Of a stretch of 64,000 nt of DNA, positions 19,454 through 30,564 are shown in pieces (the first letter of the stretch is position 1; the number at the start of each line of letters is the position of its first letter). The notes beneath the pieces are model-generated. The model had not been told where the DNA came from. It did no database searches and saw only the letters and a program-made list of their open reading frames with translations. Where the stretch lies: positions 2,466,128 to 2,530,127 of the forward strand of contig NZ_CP133091.1 of NCBI RefSeq assembly GCF_030908385.1, given 5' to 3'. Made by a program: the position numbers and the translations under genes. Source of the DNA: Mangrovimonas sp. YM274 (lineage in GTDB: Bacteria; Bacteroidota; Bacteroidia; Flavobacteriales; Flavobacteriaceae).

Positions 19454-20344
19454 TCAATAACTTATGTTACGCCATTTTGAGGCGTAGGTTGGTGCAATTC
19501 TATTAAGAGAAGATACCACGTTGGTGATATTCACATTTGGTCCATCACTAAAGATTTCTTCAATCTCATCAGACTTTGCATCGAAAAACACACGCATCAA
19601 GAAAGAATTGGGTCTTTTGTTATGTAGCTTTTCCAAAGTCCCAATGGCAGTAGCAATCTCCTGCTTTCCTTTTTTAGGATTTTCATGCATCACATCCAAA
19701 CCATTTCTGTGGTAGTTATACATCACTTCCCTGAACTGTTCAAAAGTTGGAGACATTAAGTTATCGATCAACACAAAACGGGATTGCGTACCATCTTCAA
19801 GTTTCCATCCCTTAAAGTTTTCCTGTTGTGAATAGTTTAAAATGGTTTGTGCCTGTTTAAAATACTCATCACCTCCATTAAGTTCAAATGTATCGGCATC
19901 CATCCCCAAAATCATGTAGATATGATAAGTTAATACCGAAACTAAGTTGGATTCGTATTGATTTGGATTGAATACTAAATTTTGGAATTCCAAATACTGA
20001 AACGTAAAGTTTCTATCGTTAAAATTGTAAACCGGCGTACTATAGGTTGAATTGAATACAGGTCTTGAAGATTGTACTTGTATGGAAGCCTGAAACACAT
20101 CGGTATCATAATCTGCTATGGTGATGATCATGCTACAGTTAATGCGTTCCTGAGGTTTAAAGTCCTTGTTGGTCCAAGTAGTATTGTTGACAAACTCTGT
20201 TAATTGTCGCTCCAAAGTTCTAAACACCTGAACGTTTTCATTCCCAGTTTTTTGCGCATTAACCACTAAATTACAGTTAAGTTCCTGGGCATAACCAGAT
20301 ACAAAAAAGGCAACAAAAGAAATTACAAAAAAGACTCTATGCAT
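19454..20344 (-). CDS. DUF4835 family protein (PorD-like, T9SS-associated)
   Basis: A 296-residue secreted protein with a signal peptide ending SGYAQ (residue 20). The sequence (QELNCNLVVNA near the mature N-terminus, YILGMDADTF-like central region, C-terminal YASKWRNISY) matches the Bacteroidota DUF4835 family, which some annotations name PorD and tie to type IX secretion. It sits between coaBC and recN as in other flavobacteria and overlaps coaBC by 8 nt. The T9SS link fits the many T9SS cargo genes nearby. The molecular role is not established from the sequence. Confidence 0.8.
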   Translation of the reverse strand: MHRVFFVISFVAFFVSGYAQELNCNLVVNAQKTGNENVQVFRTLERQLTEFVNNTTWTNKDFKPQERINCSMIITIADYDTDVFQASIQVQSSRPVFNSTYSTPVYNFNDRNFTFQYLEFQNLVFNPNQYESNLVSVLTYHIYMILGMDADTFELNGGDEYFKQAQTILNYSQQENFKGWKLEDGTQSRFVLIDNLMSPTFEQFREVMYNYHRNGLDVMHENPKKGKQEIATAIGTLEKLHNKRPNSFLMRVFFDAKSDEIEEIFSDGPNVNITNVVSSLNRIAPTYASKWRNISY

Positions 20345-21545
20345 TGAGTTGTTTAATTATTAGGTTCATTAAATCGCCTGCCACTTCGGCCTTCGATTTC
20401 AAGTCTTGACTCAAGACTTCGTTTGTATTGGTAATAAAAGTAACTTTATTTGTGGAAACCCCAAAACCTGCACCTTCATCATTCAGGGAATTTAGTACTA
20501 TGACATCTAAATTCTTGGATTCCAACTTGCCTTTGGCATGTTCCAACTCGTTGTGAGTTTCCAAAGCAAAACCTACCAAGAATTGATTCTTTTTGATTTT
20601 CCCTAAAGATGCCAAAATATCTTGAGTACGTTCCAACTCTATACTAAACGTATCGGCCTTCTTTTTTATTTTTTTATCGGCCACATATTTGGGACGATAA
20701 TCGGCCACTGCAGCAGACAAAATTGCAATGTCCACCGCTTTGAAATAGTTGTGAACTTCAGTGTACATCTCAGCCGCACTGAAAATTTTGATAAGTTTTA
20801 TAAATTGGTTGTTGACTGTTTCGTGCGTTGGCCCTGTAATTAAAATCACCTCAGCCCCTAAATTGGCCGCCGCTTTAGCAATTTCAAACCCCATTTTTCC
20901 ACTGGAATGGTTACCAATGAATCTAACAGGATCAATAGCCTCATAGGTAGGTCCTGCGGTAATAAGCATCTTTTTCCCCTTCAAAGGCAAACCTTCCAAA
21001 ATATCCCTTTCAATTAAATCTACAATATCTTCTGGCTCTGCCATGCGCCCCTCTCCTACCAAACCACTTGCAAGTTCTCCGCTAGTAGCAGGAATCATAA
21101 TGTTTCCAAAACTATTCAACAAGTCGAAAGAGCGTCTTGTAGTGGGATGTTTGTACATGTCCAAATCCATTGCCGGCGCAAAATAAACAGGACACTTGGC
21201 AGACAGATAGGTTGCCATGAGTAAATTGTCGCAAACCCCGTTGGCCATTTTGGCCATGGTATTGGCCGTAGCTGGAGCAATAAGCATGAAATCTGCCCAA
21301 AGCCCTAATTCTACGTGATTATTCCAAACAGCATCCTCCTCATCATGGGTAAATGATGAATATACGGGATTTTTTGATAAAGTTGAAAGAGTTAAAGGTG
21401 TAATGAAGTCTTTAGAAGCAGGCGTCATGACGACCTTTACGTCTGCGCCTGCTTTTATAAATAACCTTACTAGGTTAGCCGTTTTGTAAGCGGCAATACC
21501 AGCAGTAATGCCTAAAAGTACCTTTTTGCCACTTAATATCGACAT
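20337..21545 (-). CDS. coaBC: Bifunctional phosphopantothenoylcysteine decarboxylase / phosphopantothenate-cysteine ligase
   Basis: Joins cysteine to 4'-phosphopantothenate and decarboxylates the product, two steps of CoA synthesis. It has 402 residues. The N-terminal flavoprotein CoaC domain starts GKKVLLGITAGIAAYK and contains the substrate region APAMDLDMY. The CoaB domain starts near residue 190 with ITAGPTYEAIDPVRF and HSSGKMG. The gene follows rpoZ by 8 nt. CoaE, the last CoA step, is encoded elsewhere in this window (6587). Confidence 0.95.
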   Translation of the reverse strand: MSILSGKKVLLGITAGIAAYKTANLVRLFIKAGADVKVVMTPASKDFITPLTLSTLSKNPVYSSFTHDEEDAVWNNHVELGLWADFMLIAPATANTMAKMANGVCDNLLMATYLSAKCPVYFAPAMDLDMYKHPTTRRSFDLLNSFGNIMIPATSGELASGLVGEGRMAEPEDIVDLIERDILEGLPLKGKKMLITAGPTYEAIDPVRFIGNHSSGKMGFEIAKAAANLGAEVILITGPTHETVNNQFIKLIKIFSAAEMYTEVHNYFKAVDIAILSAAVADYRPKYVADKKIKKKADTFSIELERTQDILASLGKIKKNQFLVGFALETHNELEHAKGKLESKNLDVIVLNSLNDEGAGFGVSTNKVTFITNTNEVLSQDLKSKAEVAGDLMNLIIKQLNA

Positions 21546-21553
21546 TATTTTAT

Positions 21554-21883
21554 TTATTCCTGAGTTTCTTCCTCAGTGTTTCTGTAGTAGATTTTATCAT
21601 CATTCCACTCTTGAACTGCTAAAGCATGTGGCTTTGGCAATTTTTCGTAAAACTTAGAAACCTCTATCTGCTCTTTGTTTTCAAAGATTTCCTCCAAACT
21701 GTCATTGTAAGTAGCAAACTCCTCTAGTTTATCTACTAACTCTCTACGAATATCAGTGTTAATTTGCTCTGCTCTTTTAGCAATTACAGAAATTGCTTCA
21801 TAGATGTTTCCTGTTGGAGCATCTATTTCATTTCTGTCATAGGTAACTGTACTGACAGGAGCATTGGTTTTCTTTAAATCCAT
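21554..21883 (-). CDS. rpoZ: RNA polymerase omega subunit (Bacteroidota type)
   Basis: A 109-residue protein with the Bacteroidota omega pattern: TGNIYEAISVIAKRAEQIN near residues 24-42 corresponds to the helix that latches onto the beta' subunit. The C-terminal half is an extension typical of this phylum. It lies between bamD (12 nt upstream) and coaBC (8 nt downstream), the normal flavobacterial neighbourhood, which supports the call despite low similarity to proteobacterial omega. Confidence 0.85.
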   Translation of the reverse strand: MDLKKTNAPVSTVTYDRNEIDAPTGNIYEAISVIAKRAEQINTDIRRELVDKLEEFATYNDSLEEIFENKEQIEVSKFYEKLPKPHALAVQEWNDDKIYYRNTEEETQE

Positions 21884-21895
21884 CGTATTTATAAA

Positions 21896-22711
21896 TTAAC
21901 TTTTTGTTTCAAATTTATTTAATTCCAACTGCAATTCTTCATTCATTCTATTGGCATCCTCTGCAAATTTAGAATCTGCATAATACTTGATAAAAGAATT
22001 ATAGTATCCTTGCGCCGTAATAAGTCGGGCTTCTTTTTTATACTCTACACTGTTTACTGCTAAACGATGAGCAGAATCCAATCGATAAAACATCGCTTCT
22101 TCCCTAAAAGTACTACCAGGATACTCCAATAAAAAGTTATCAAACGACTTTATGGCCGCCTCATAATCGGAAGCATCGTAGTATGCAATTTGGTTATACT
22201 GCTTTGCTATTTCAAAGGCTTTCCTTTCTAGCTTATAATCCAACTCTTTTACCATAGTATTAACTTCTGGTAAGTATTCTGAATCTGGGTATTTACTTAA
22301 AAAGAGTTGTAGCTTATCCAGAGCCACAACGGTTTCCTTTTGTTCTTTACTGTAAACTGGCGACAACATATAGTAGCTCTTTCCAGACAGGAAAGAAGCC
22401 TCCTCTGCCTTTTCGCTCCTAGGGTATGATGTTTCAAACCGTTCAAATTGGTAACCAGACAAATGGTAATCCCCCATTTCGTAGTATGTTTTAGCATACA
22501 TATAGGTTAGCTTTTCAGCCTGTGGCTTCCCTCGATATTGAGGAATAATCTGTGCAAATAAACGGTTGGCTTTACCATACTTTCCTTGCTCATAAAGCTC
22601 GGTTCCTACACGAAACTTTTCAGCAACATCTTCGGATTTCAATGCTTTTTGAAATTCACTACAAGAAGTTAGCGAAAGTACCAGTAAAAATGTATAAAAA
22701 ATGTTCTTCAT
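21896..22711 (-). CDS. bamD: Outer membrane protein assembly lipoprotein BamD
   Basis: A 271-residue lipoprotein of the BAM complex that inserts beta-barrel proteins into the outer membrane. The lipobox is LTSC with Cys17. TPR-type helical repeats follow (for example YEQGKYGKANRLFAQIIPQY and YPRSEKAEEASFLSGKSYY). It heads the bamD-rpoZ-coaBC-DUF4835-recN operon and has a -7 box 17 nt before its ATG. Confidence 0.92.
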   Translation of the reverse strand: MKNIFYTFLLVLSLTSCSEFQKALKSEDVAEKFRVGTELYEQGKYGKANRLFAQIIPQYRGKPQAEKLTYMYAKTYYEMGDYHLSGYQFERFETSYPRSEKAEEASFLSGKSYYMLSPVYSKEQKETVVALDKLQLFLSKYPDSEYLPEVNTMVKELDYKLERKAFEIAKQYNQIAYYDASDYEAAIKSFDNFLLEYPGSTFREEAMFYRLDSAHRLAVNSVEYKKEARLITAQGYYNSFIKYYADSKFAEDANRMNEELQLELNKFETKS

Positions 22712-22728
22712 AAAATGTAAACAGAATG

Positions 22729-22736
22729 CAAAAGTA
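22729..22736 (-). promoter_or_regulatory. -7 promoter box for the bamD operon
   Basis: The minus strand reads TACTTTTG, a perfect TAnnTTTG, 17 nt before the bamD ATG. Confidence 0.55.
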
Positions 22737-22825
22737 ATTATTTATAACGTATTATAAAAACAAAAGTTATATACGAAAATAACAGTTGCAAACTCTTTCA
22801 CTATGTCTTTAAGTTAACTTTAACG

Positions 22826-22845
22826 TTTGGACAAATTAGTCCAAA
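22826..22845 (-). terminator. Hairpin at the end of dapA
   Basis: TTTGGAC / GTCCAAA (22826-22832 with 22839-22845), with the dapA stop codon in the loop. No U run follows, so it may stabilise the 3' end rather than act as an intrinsic terminator. Confidence 0.4.
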
Positions 22846-23714
22846 TTCCCGATAAAACTCTTAATTTTTTGTTTTAAACCTTCTGTTGCAGGTACTAACG
22901 GCAAACGTACAGTATCAGCAGCCAGATTTAAAGCCTCATAGACCGCCTTGATACCTGCCGGGTTGTTTTCTTCAAAAATGAACCCAACAATATCCATAAG
23001 CTTAAAGTGAATATCGTAAGCCTCTTTAGCCTTGCCTTCCAAACCTAATTTAATCATTTTAGAAAACTGCTTTGGCAATCCTTGTCCAATCACCGAAATC
23101 ACGCCTGCTCCACCAGCCAAAACAACTCCTAGAGCCAAGTCGTCATCACCAGAAATAATCAAGAAATCTTCAGGCTTGTCTTTTAACAATCTAAAATATT
23201 GCCCCATATTGTTACCAGCTTCTTTAACAGCTACAATATTTTTGAAATCCTTAGCCAAACGCAAGGTAGTTTCTGGCAACATATTGGACGCTGTTCTTCC
23301 CGGAACGTTGTACAAAATAATGTCTACCGGACAAGCTTCAGAAATTGCCTTAAAGTGTTGGTAAATTCCTTCTTGGGTTGGCTTACTATAGTATGGAGAC
23401 ACTGATAGAATAGCGTCTATTTGTGATAAATCGGTAGACTTAATTTCTTCAATAACATTAGCCGTATTGTTTCCTCCAATTCCTAAAACTAAAGGTACTC
23501 TTCCGTTGTTAGCCTCTACAATTGTAGCTACGATGGCTTTTTTCTCTTCCTTGGTGATAGTCACGCTTTCTCCAGTTGTACCGCTTATTACCAAATAATC
23601 GGTCCCATTCTCCACATTGTAATTTACAATGTTTTTCAACGCTTCGTGATCTACGGACAAATCTTCATTAAATGGCGTAATCAAAGCCACTCCTGTCCCA
23701 AAAAATTTTGTCAT
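22836..23714 (-). CDS. dapA: 4-hydroxy-tetrahydrodipicolinate synthase
   Basis: Condenses pyruvate with aspartate semialdehyde at the start of the diaminopimelate/lysine pathway. The 292-residue TIM barrel contains SGTTGES (44-50), YYSKP (108-112), catalytic Tyr135 (LYNVPGR) and Schiff-base Lys164 (VAVKEA). Its ATG overlaps the stop of the DUF6913 gene by 1 nt, so the two form an operon. dapF of the same pathway is at 43047. Confidence 0.96.
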   Translation of the reverse strand: MTKFFGTGVALITPFNEDLSVDHEALKNIVNYNVENGTDYLVISGTTGESVTITKEEKKAIVATIVEANNGRVPLVLGIGGNNTANVIEEIKSTDLSQIDAILSVSPYYSKPTQEGIYQHFKAISEACPVDIILYNVPGRTASNMLPETTLRLAKDFKNIVAVKEAGNNMGQYFRLLKDKPEDFLIISGDDDLALGVVLAGGAGVISVIGQGLPKQFSKMIKLGLEGKAKEAYDIHFKLMDIVGFIFEENNPAGIKAVYEALNLAADTVRLPLVPATEGLKQKIKSFIGNLD

Positions 23715-24235
23715 TATAATTTATTTAGTACTGTTAGATATTTATGTAATTCTCTTTTGAAAAGGGAAAACTCTTTTGGGTGAACATCGAGGATTAGATC
23801 GTATAACCTGTCGTCGATCCCTGAAAGTCCCACTTTAAATCTTGACTTAGATTGTGCCGTGATAATATTAAGCTCCATACGGTCTTCCTTATAATAGCTT
23901 ATCAACGCATCAAAATCCTTATCAACAAATGCTTTAAGGTCGCTATTCTTTATGGCTCCCTTCCATCCAAAATCCTTAGGTGTTACGTTAACGCCCCACA
24001 GGGTCTCTGGAGCCAACTTTTCGTCGGCAACAAAAACAATGATTGCAATTCTGTTTCGCTTCACTCCCAAATCTTCCAAAAATCTTTGAAAGTTCTCGAA
24101 ATCAGAAAATTCATTTAAATTCAAAATCACTCCAACCGAATCAATCTTTTTATTGCCAACCTCTATATTCCTAGAATTTAACAATTTATTGATGTAATTT
24201 TGGTATGATTTTTCTTTAAATGCCTTTAAAATCAT
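23714..24235 (-). CDS. DUF6913 family protein
   Basis: A 173-residue soluble protein with no signal peptide or membrane segment. It resembles the flavobacterial DUF6913 family, which commonly precedes dapA, and I recognise no catalytic motif. Translation of dapA is coupled to it by a one-base overlap. The promoter carries a perfect 7-bp inverted repeat at 24257-24277. Function unknown. Confidence 0.75.
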   Translation of the reverse strand: MILKAFKEKSYQNYINKLLNSRNIEVGNKKIDSVGVILNLNEFSDFENFQRFLEDLGVKRNRIAIIVFVADEKLAPETLWGVNVTPKDFGWKGAIKNSDLKAFVDKDFDALISYYKEDRMELNIITAQSKSRFKVGLSGIDDRLYDLILDVHPKEFSLFKRELHKYLTVLNKL

Positions 24236-24253
24236 TTATCTTTATAATTTTTG

Positions 24254-24277
24254 CAAATGTAGTAAAAGTCACTACAT
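24254..24277 (-). promoter_or_regulatory. -7 box overlapped by an inverted repeat, DUF6913-dapA promoter
   Basis: The minus strand reads TACATTTG (24261-24254). The inverted repeat ATGTAGT / ACTACAT (24257-24263 with 24271-24277, 7-nt spacer) overlaps the box and could be an operator. It lies in the 70-bp divergent gap between this operon and the 5'-nucleotidase genes. Confidence 0.45.
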
Positions 24278-24305
24278 GTTTTGTTAACTTTTCTCAAGAA
24301 TCTAA

Positions 24306-25061
24306 ATGAATCCAAAACATCTTTTTTTTGCTTCAATTCTGCTTACTTTCTTCTCTTGCCACCAAAGTCAACACCTGTACAAAATAGAAGGGAAACAGAT
24401 TGCTATAACCGACAGTTTATCCTCCAATTCAGAAATTGACAGCTTTATAGCCCCATACAGGGAACACCTCAACAAAAGCCTGGACAGCGTGCTCTGCTAT
24501 TCTGAAGACACCTATACCAAAGACGACACTAATTTTAACACGGCTATTGGCAATTTTATGGCGGACGCCATATACGAACAGTCAAACCCTATTTTTAAAA
24601 AACGAACAGGAAAAGATATTGATTTTGTGATGTTGAATCATGGCAGCATCCGTTCCATCCTGTCCAAGGGAAACATAACCATTAGAACCGCCTACGAACT
24701 CATGCCTTTTGAAAACACCATTGTTGTGGCCGAGTTAAATGGGGCGCAAATAAAAAAACTTTTGAATTATTTAACCCTGAGTAGCAAAGCTCATCCCATT
24801 TCCAAATTAAAAGTATCTGTAGATAAAGATTTCAACATCCTCTCCGCCACTATTAAAGACCAACCCATTGATTTCAATAAAACCTATTATGTGCTAACCA
24901 ACAATTATCTATATAATGGTGGGGACCACATGGATTTTTTCAAACCTAATGATTCGGTGTACACCTTAGACTATAAAGTTAGAAATGCCCTTTTAGATTA
25001 TTTCATAAAAAAAGACACCATTAGGTCTACCATTGATGATCGGTATATCCAAGTAGAATAA
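24306..25061 (+). CDS. 5'-nucleotidase C-terminal domain lipoprotein
   Basis: A 251-residue lipoprotein (lipobox FFSC, Cys18). It consists only of the 5'-nucleotidase C-terminal (substrate-binding) domain: NFMADAIYE, the signature NHGSIRS near residue 115, ELMPFENTIVV and YVLTNNYLYNGGDHM. The metallophosphatase half is encoded separately by the next gene, 38 nt downstream. The pair probably acts as a nucleotidase outside the cytoplasm. Confidence 0.87.
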   Translation: MNPKHLFFASILLTFFSCHQSQHLYKIEGKQIAITDSLSSNSEIDSFIAPYREHLNKSLDSVLCYSEDTYTKDDTNFNTAIGNFMADAIYEQSNPIFKKRTGKDIDFVMLNHGSIRSILSKGNITIRTAYELMPFENTIVVAELNGAQIKKLLNYLTLSSKAHPISKLKVSVDKDFNILSATIKDQPIDFNKTYYVLTNNYLYNGGDHMDFFKPNDSVYTLDYKVRNALLDYFIKKDTIRSTIDDRYIQVE

Positions 25062-25099
25062 CTTGCCCCATTAAGTGTTTACTTATAAACCTCAAGACT

Positions 25100-26008
25100 A
25101 TGAAAAGAAGAGATTTTTTACAACAAACAGCAGCTACAACAACATTGGTTGGCCTGGGAAGCTTGGGATTTCAATCGTTTAGTGAAGCTAACAAAAAAAT
25201 TACCATTCTGCACACCAATGATGTTCACAGCCATATTGATCCTTTTGGCCCAGACGACGGAATGAACCCCAATAAAGGTGGTGTCGCTAGAAGAGCTAGC
25301 CTAATAGAGTCCATTAAAAAAGAAAATCCACATACCTTACTCTTAGATGCAGGAGACATATTTCAAGGAACCCCTTATTTCAACTATTATGGAGGCGAAT
25401 TGGAATTCAAATTAATGAGTATGCTGCAATATGATGCTGCAACCCTAGGCAACCATGATTTTGATAATGGCATCGACGGATTGTTTGCTCAATTACCACA
25501 TGCCAAGTTTGATTTTTTATCGGCCAATTACGACTTTAAAAACACCATAATGGATACTCATACAAAACCCTACAAGGTGTTTGTTAAAGACGGTATTAAA
25601 ATTGGCATTTTTGGATTGGGAATAGAACTAGATGGTCTTGTAGATAAGGATCTATACAAAGAGACTGTGTACTTAGACCCTATTGAGACCTCTCAAGAAA
25701 TGACCAAAATTCTTAAGCAAAATGAACATTGTGATCTCATCATTTGTCTTTCGCATTTAGGATACCATTACGGAAAAAGTCCAAAAATAAGTGACCTTGA
25801 ATTAGCTAAAGCCACAAAAGACATCGATTTAATCATTGGAGGCCATACACACACCTTCTTAAAAAAACCAACCGTCACCAAAAACGTTGAAGGAAAAAAT
25901 ATGCTGATCAATCAAGTTGGTTGCTACGGTATCAATTTAGGAAGAATAGACTTCTATTTTGACACTTTTAACAACAAATCGGCCGACGGCACTTCCATTA
26001 TTGTATAA
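25100..26008 (+). CDS. Metallophosphatase domain of a 5'-nucleotidase, Tat-exported
   Basis: A 302-residue calcineurin-like phosphoesterase. The twin-arginine signal KRRDFL at residues 2-7 indicates export of the folded metalloprotein. Dinuclear metal motifs are complete: HTNDVHSH, DAGDIFQG, GNHDFDNG, LSHLGYHYG and GGHTHTF. It lacks the C-terminal nucleotidase domain, which is the preceding gene, so the usual order of the two halves is reversed on the DNA. Its stop lies 1 nt from the stop of the convergent next gene. Confidence 0.9.
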   Translation: MKRRDFLQQTAATTTLVGLGSLGFQSFSEANKKITILHTNDVHSHIDPFGPDDGMNPNKGGVARRASLIESIKKENPHTLLLDAGDIFQGTPYFNYYGGELEFKLMSMLQYDAATLGNHDFDNGIDGLFAQLPHAKFDFLSANYDFKNTIMDTHTKPYKVFVKDGIKIGIFGLGIELDGLVDKDLYKETVYLDPIETSQEMTKILKQNEHCDLIICLSHLGYHYGKSPKISDLELAKATKDIDLIIGGHTHTFLKKPTVTKNVEGKNMLINQVGCYGINLGRIDFYFDTFNNKSADGTSIIV

Positions 26009-26009
26009 C

Positions 26010-26768
26010 CTATGCTGTAGCATGTTCAGAGGAAGCCGATGACAGCTCTCCTCTATTAACAGTTTCCCGAACGGCCTTTCTATGGTGGTTACGCACATAG
26101 GCAACAAAAATTGACAAACCAGCTAAATGGAGCGCCACCGAAATCACCTCAAACAACCAAAAATATACATATAATTCACATATGTACTGGAGTACATCAC
26201 CAAAGGCAAAACAAGCTATCGCCAATAAAAACAGGATGGACTGCTTACTTTCCCTGGTTAGATACAGCGCAAAGGATAAAAACACAAGAAACACAAGAAT
26301 CAATGCCCTACCCACATAGAGCCACAGATTAACATCATTTAGAAAACTATCTTTTACTGCGCCGTAAAGCACGTATAACAAATAAGCATTGATTATAAAA
26401 ATCAGGGACAGGTAAACCGAAATAATTCCTTCAAACTTAACTTTTCGAAGTTGACCAATCAATAAACCAAACAACAAAAGATAGCTACCCAAATAAGCCA
26501 CTTCGGACAGTTGATTTGTGAATTCATTTTTATGAAATACCATAAAAACATCTCCTAAAAACGAGCACAAGAAAATTGTAAGAAAGATGTTGGCCATATA
26601 TTTCATTCTTGCAAAATACAAGGTCAACAAAAGCGGAAGTACCACAATTTTTGCTATCCTGTCCAACATAAGATCATTCTTGACAATTGCCAGAACCTGC
26701 AGGGCAAACAAGGTACAAAAGACAATAATCAAGGATTTATTGGACATTATTTTATGCCAAAATTCCAT
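26010..26768 (-). CDS. YhhN/lysoplasmalogenase-like integral membrane protein
   Basis: A 252-residue protein with about eight membrane helices. The paired FLGDVFM and FAFGDVLQY motifs, in helices about 120 residues apart, match the YhhN/TMEM86 family, whose members include lysoplasmalogenases and contain conserved acidic residues in these positions. The C-terminal tail is short and polar. A related membrane protein follows upstream at 26970-27695. The enzymatic activity is not certain. Confidence 0.65.
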   Translation of the reverse strand: MEFWHKIMSNKSLIIVFCTLFALQVLAIVKNDLMLDRIAKIVVLPLLLTLYFARMKYMANIFLTIFLCSFLGDVFMVFHKNEFTNQLSEVAYLGSYLLLFGLLIGQLRKVKFEGIISVYLSLIFIINAYLLYVLYGAVKDSFLNDVNLWLYVGRALILVFLVFLSFALYLTRESKQSILFLLAIACFAFGDVLQYICELYVYFWLFEVISVALHLAGLSIFVAYVRNHHRKAVRETVNRGELSSASSEHATA

Positions 26769-26793
26769 AACTAGATTTTATAAGTAGGTCATA

Positions 26794-26801
26794 CAAATAT
26801 A
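26794..26801 (-). promoter_or_regulatory. -7 promoter box for the YhhN-like gene
   Basis: The minus strand reads TATATTTG, a perfect match, 25 nt before the ATG. Confidence 0.5.
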
Positions 26802-26969
26802 TGCGTTTTGTCAGTATTTTTTTGCATTTTATCGATTTTGAGAAATTTTCAATAAAACGACAAAAACTCTAAGAAAATAACAAACACTAAAACAAAACCT
26901 TTGTTTTAAGACAACATATAAACCTTTAAAACCGTAGGAAATTAGGGCAATTACAGGAAATATTATCCA

Positions 26970-27695
26970 TTAAGAATTTACAAGCTGAAAGCTTTCTCCA
27001 TATGTTAACCGCGACTGTAAATAAAAAAACACAAAGGCCAACACAAAAAAGACAGAACAAATAACATTTAGAATAGTTACCTCGGAAACATAGAAGTACG
27101 CCAATTGTAAAACTTCATAAAAAACAATACAAATAGAGCCTATTAAAAAATTCATTGCTTTTTTATCATCTCTATATAGGTATTGAAGCAATGCCAAAGA
27201 CAACAACAGCATCAACACAGCATTATACACAAACTCCAATACAAATGGATACACGCCTAATTCTTCTTTGGTAGTATTTGTAACCACTACAACACAAAAA
27301 CAATCCAGAACAAATAATACAAATGCATGGAATGGGAGTTTAACGACTACCTTTTTAACGTTGAGCGATGTAAGCAATTGGGCAATCAAAAACATATAGG
27401 ATAAAATATACATAGCATTGCCTATGTAATAATAGTAGTCTCGTTCATTTTCCTCTAAATAATATTCCCATGTAAAAAAGTTAATAATATCGGAAAGGGT
27501 ATAGGTTATTAAAAATAAAAAGAAAAAGAGCCCTCTATTCTTAACACTTACTGCATATAGCACAGTAAGAAACAATAGCAATATTGCCCTAAAGCCCATA
27601 GCATAATATTCGTATTCCAGAAGTTGTAGACCTAAAAAGCCCAAACTAAAAACCGTTAATATTGCAATTAATAAATTTCTCTTCAGCATAACCAT
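26970..27695 (-). CDS. Divergent YhhN-like membrane protein (paralogue of the next gene)
   Basis: A 241-residue protein with about seven or eight membrane helices. Its layout parallels the 26010-26768 protein: LLLFLTVLYA, SYMFLIAQLL and VFYEVLQLAYF align with matching segments there. The GD pairs of the relative are replaced here (TLSDIIN, VFYEVLQ), so catalytic function may be lost or changed. An alternative start is Met3. It has a well-formed promoter at 27713-27741. Confidence 0.6.
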   Translation of the reverse strand: MVMLKRNLLIAILTVFSLGFLGLQLLEYEYYAMGFRAILLLFLTVLYAVSVKNRGLFFFLFLITYTLSDIINFFTWEYYLEENERDYYYYIGNAMYILSYMFLIAQLLTSLNVKKVVVKLPFHAFVLFVLDCFCVVVVTNTTKEELGVYPFVLEFVYNAVLMLLLSLALLQYLYRDDKKAMNFLIGSICIVFYEVLQLAYFYVSEVTILNVICSVFFVLAFVFFYLQSRLTYGESFQLVNS

Positions 27696-27712
27696 TCGTG
27701 ATTGGTTCCGGC

Positions 27713-27741
27713 CAAATATAAGATAAAAAATTGCAATTCAA
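27713..27741 (-). promoter_or_regulatory. Promoter with -33 and -7 elements
   Basis: On the minus strand, TTG (27741-27739), an 18-nt spacer and TATATTTG (27720-27713) fit the Bacteroidota consensus. The -7 box is 17 nt before the ATG. Confidence 0.6.
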
Positions 27742-27789
27742 CGCAATAAAACGCATTTAATCGATAAAAAAAATACATTTTGTAGGATT

Positions 27790-29874
<2,085 letters not shown>

Positions 29875-29973
29875 TTATTCTAACAAAAGCATTCATAAAA
29901 CAAGTCCCTTAAAACCAAGATCTTTTATCTTTTGAAAAGGAAATTAAAATTGAATATAATCTATGGGGTTACA

Positions 29974-30564
29974 TTAAGTTCTATCGGCTTTTAACCATTG
30001 AGGCACTTCTTGAGGCTTAAACCGCTTCATTTTATCCAACAACCCATCCACATTATCTTCTACAATTAACAACTCTAAGTTTGAAATTTTAAGCAAACCT
30101 TTAGCTACCATGGTCTCAAACATTTTAATTAGATCATCATAAAAACCGTTGGAATTAAGCAAGCCAATGGGCTTTTGATGCAAGCCCAATTGTGCCCATG
30201 TGATAATTTCAAAAAGCTCTTCAAAAGTTCCAAAACCACCAGGTAGAGCAATAAAGCCATCCGACAACTCATGCATCTTCAACTTTCGCTCATGCATCGT
30301 GTCTGTGGTAATCAGTTCATGTAATCCCAAATGCACTACTTCCTTTAGTTTTAAAAATTCAGGGATAACCCCTATCACCTTTCCATTGTGCTCCAAAACA
30401 GCCTCCGCCACCTTCCCCATAATTCCAATCTTTGCTGCTCCATACACCAAGGCCATTCCTTCTTTCGCCATTACCGTCCCCAGATATTGCGCATCATGGA
30501 TTACCTTTAAGTCATTGCCCTCGCTGCTTCCACAAAACACAGCTATTGATTTTAATGTTTTCAT
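29974..30564 (-). CDS. LOG-family protein (TIGR00730-type Rossmann fold)
   Basis: A 196-residue protein with the LOG-family motifs SGSS-like CGSSEG near the N-terminus, ERK (MHERKLKM) and PGGFGTFEE around residue 110. Characterised members are cytokinin-activating nucleotide 5'-monophosphate phosphoribohydrolases. In bacteria the role is probably hydrolysis of AMP-like nucleotides. Its start overlaps the stop of prmC by 4 nt (ATGA), so translation is coupled. Confidence 0.88.
   Translation of the reverse strand: MKTLKSIAVFCGSSEGNDLKVIHDAQYLGTVMAKEGMALVYGAAKIGIMGKVAEAVLEHNGKVIGVIPEFLKLKEVVHLGLHELITTDTMHERKLKMHELSDGFIALPGGFGTFEELFEIITWAQLGLHQKPIGLLNSNGFYDDLIKMFETMVAKGLLKISNLELLIVEDNVDGLLDKMKRFKPQEVPQWLKADRT

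Noticed and set aside
22811-22820. 10-bp palindrome AAGTTAACTT near dapA
   Set aside because: Too short and AT-rich to support a function.
24306-26008. Frameshifted single 5'-nucleotidase
   Set aside because: The halves are in reversed order and each has its own start and export signal, so they are two genes.
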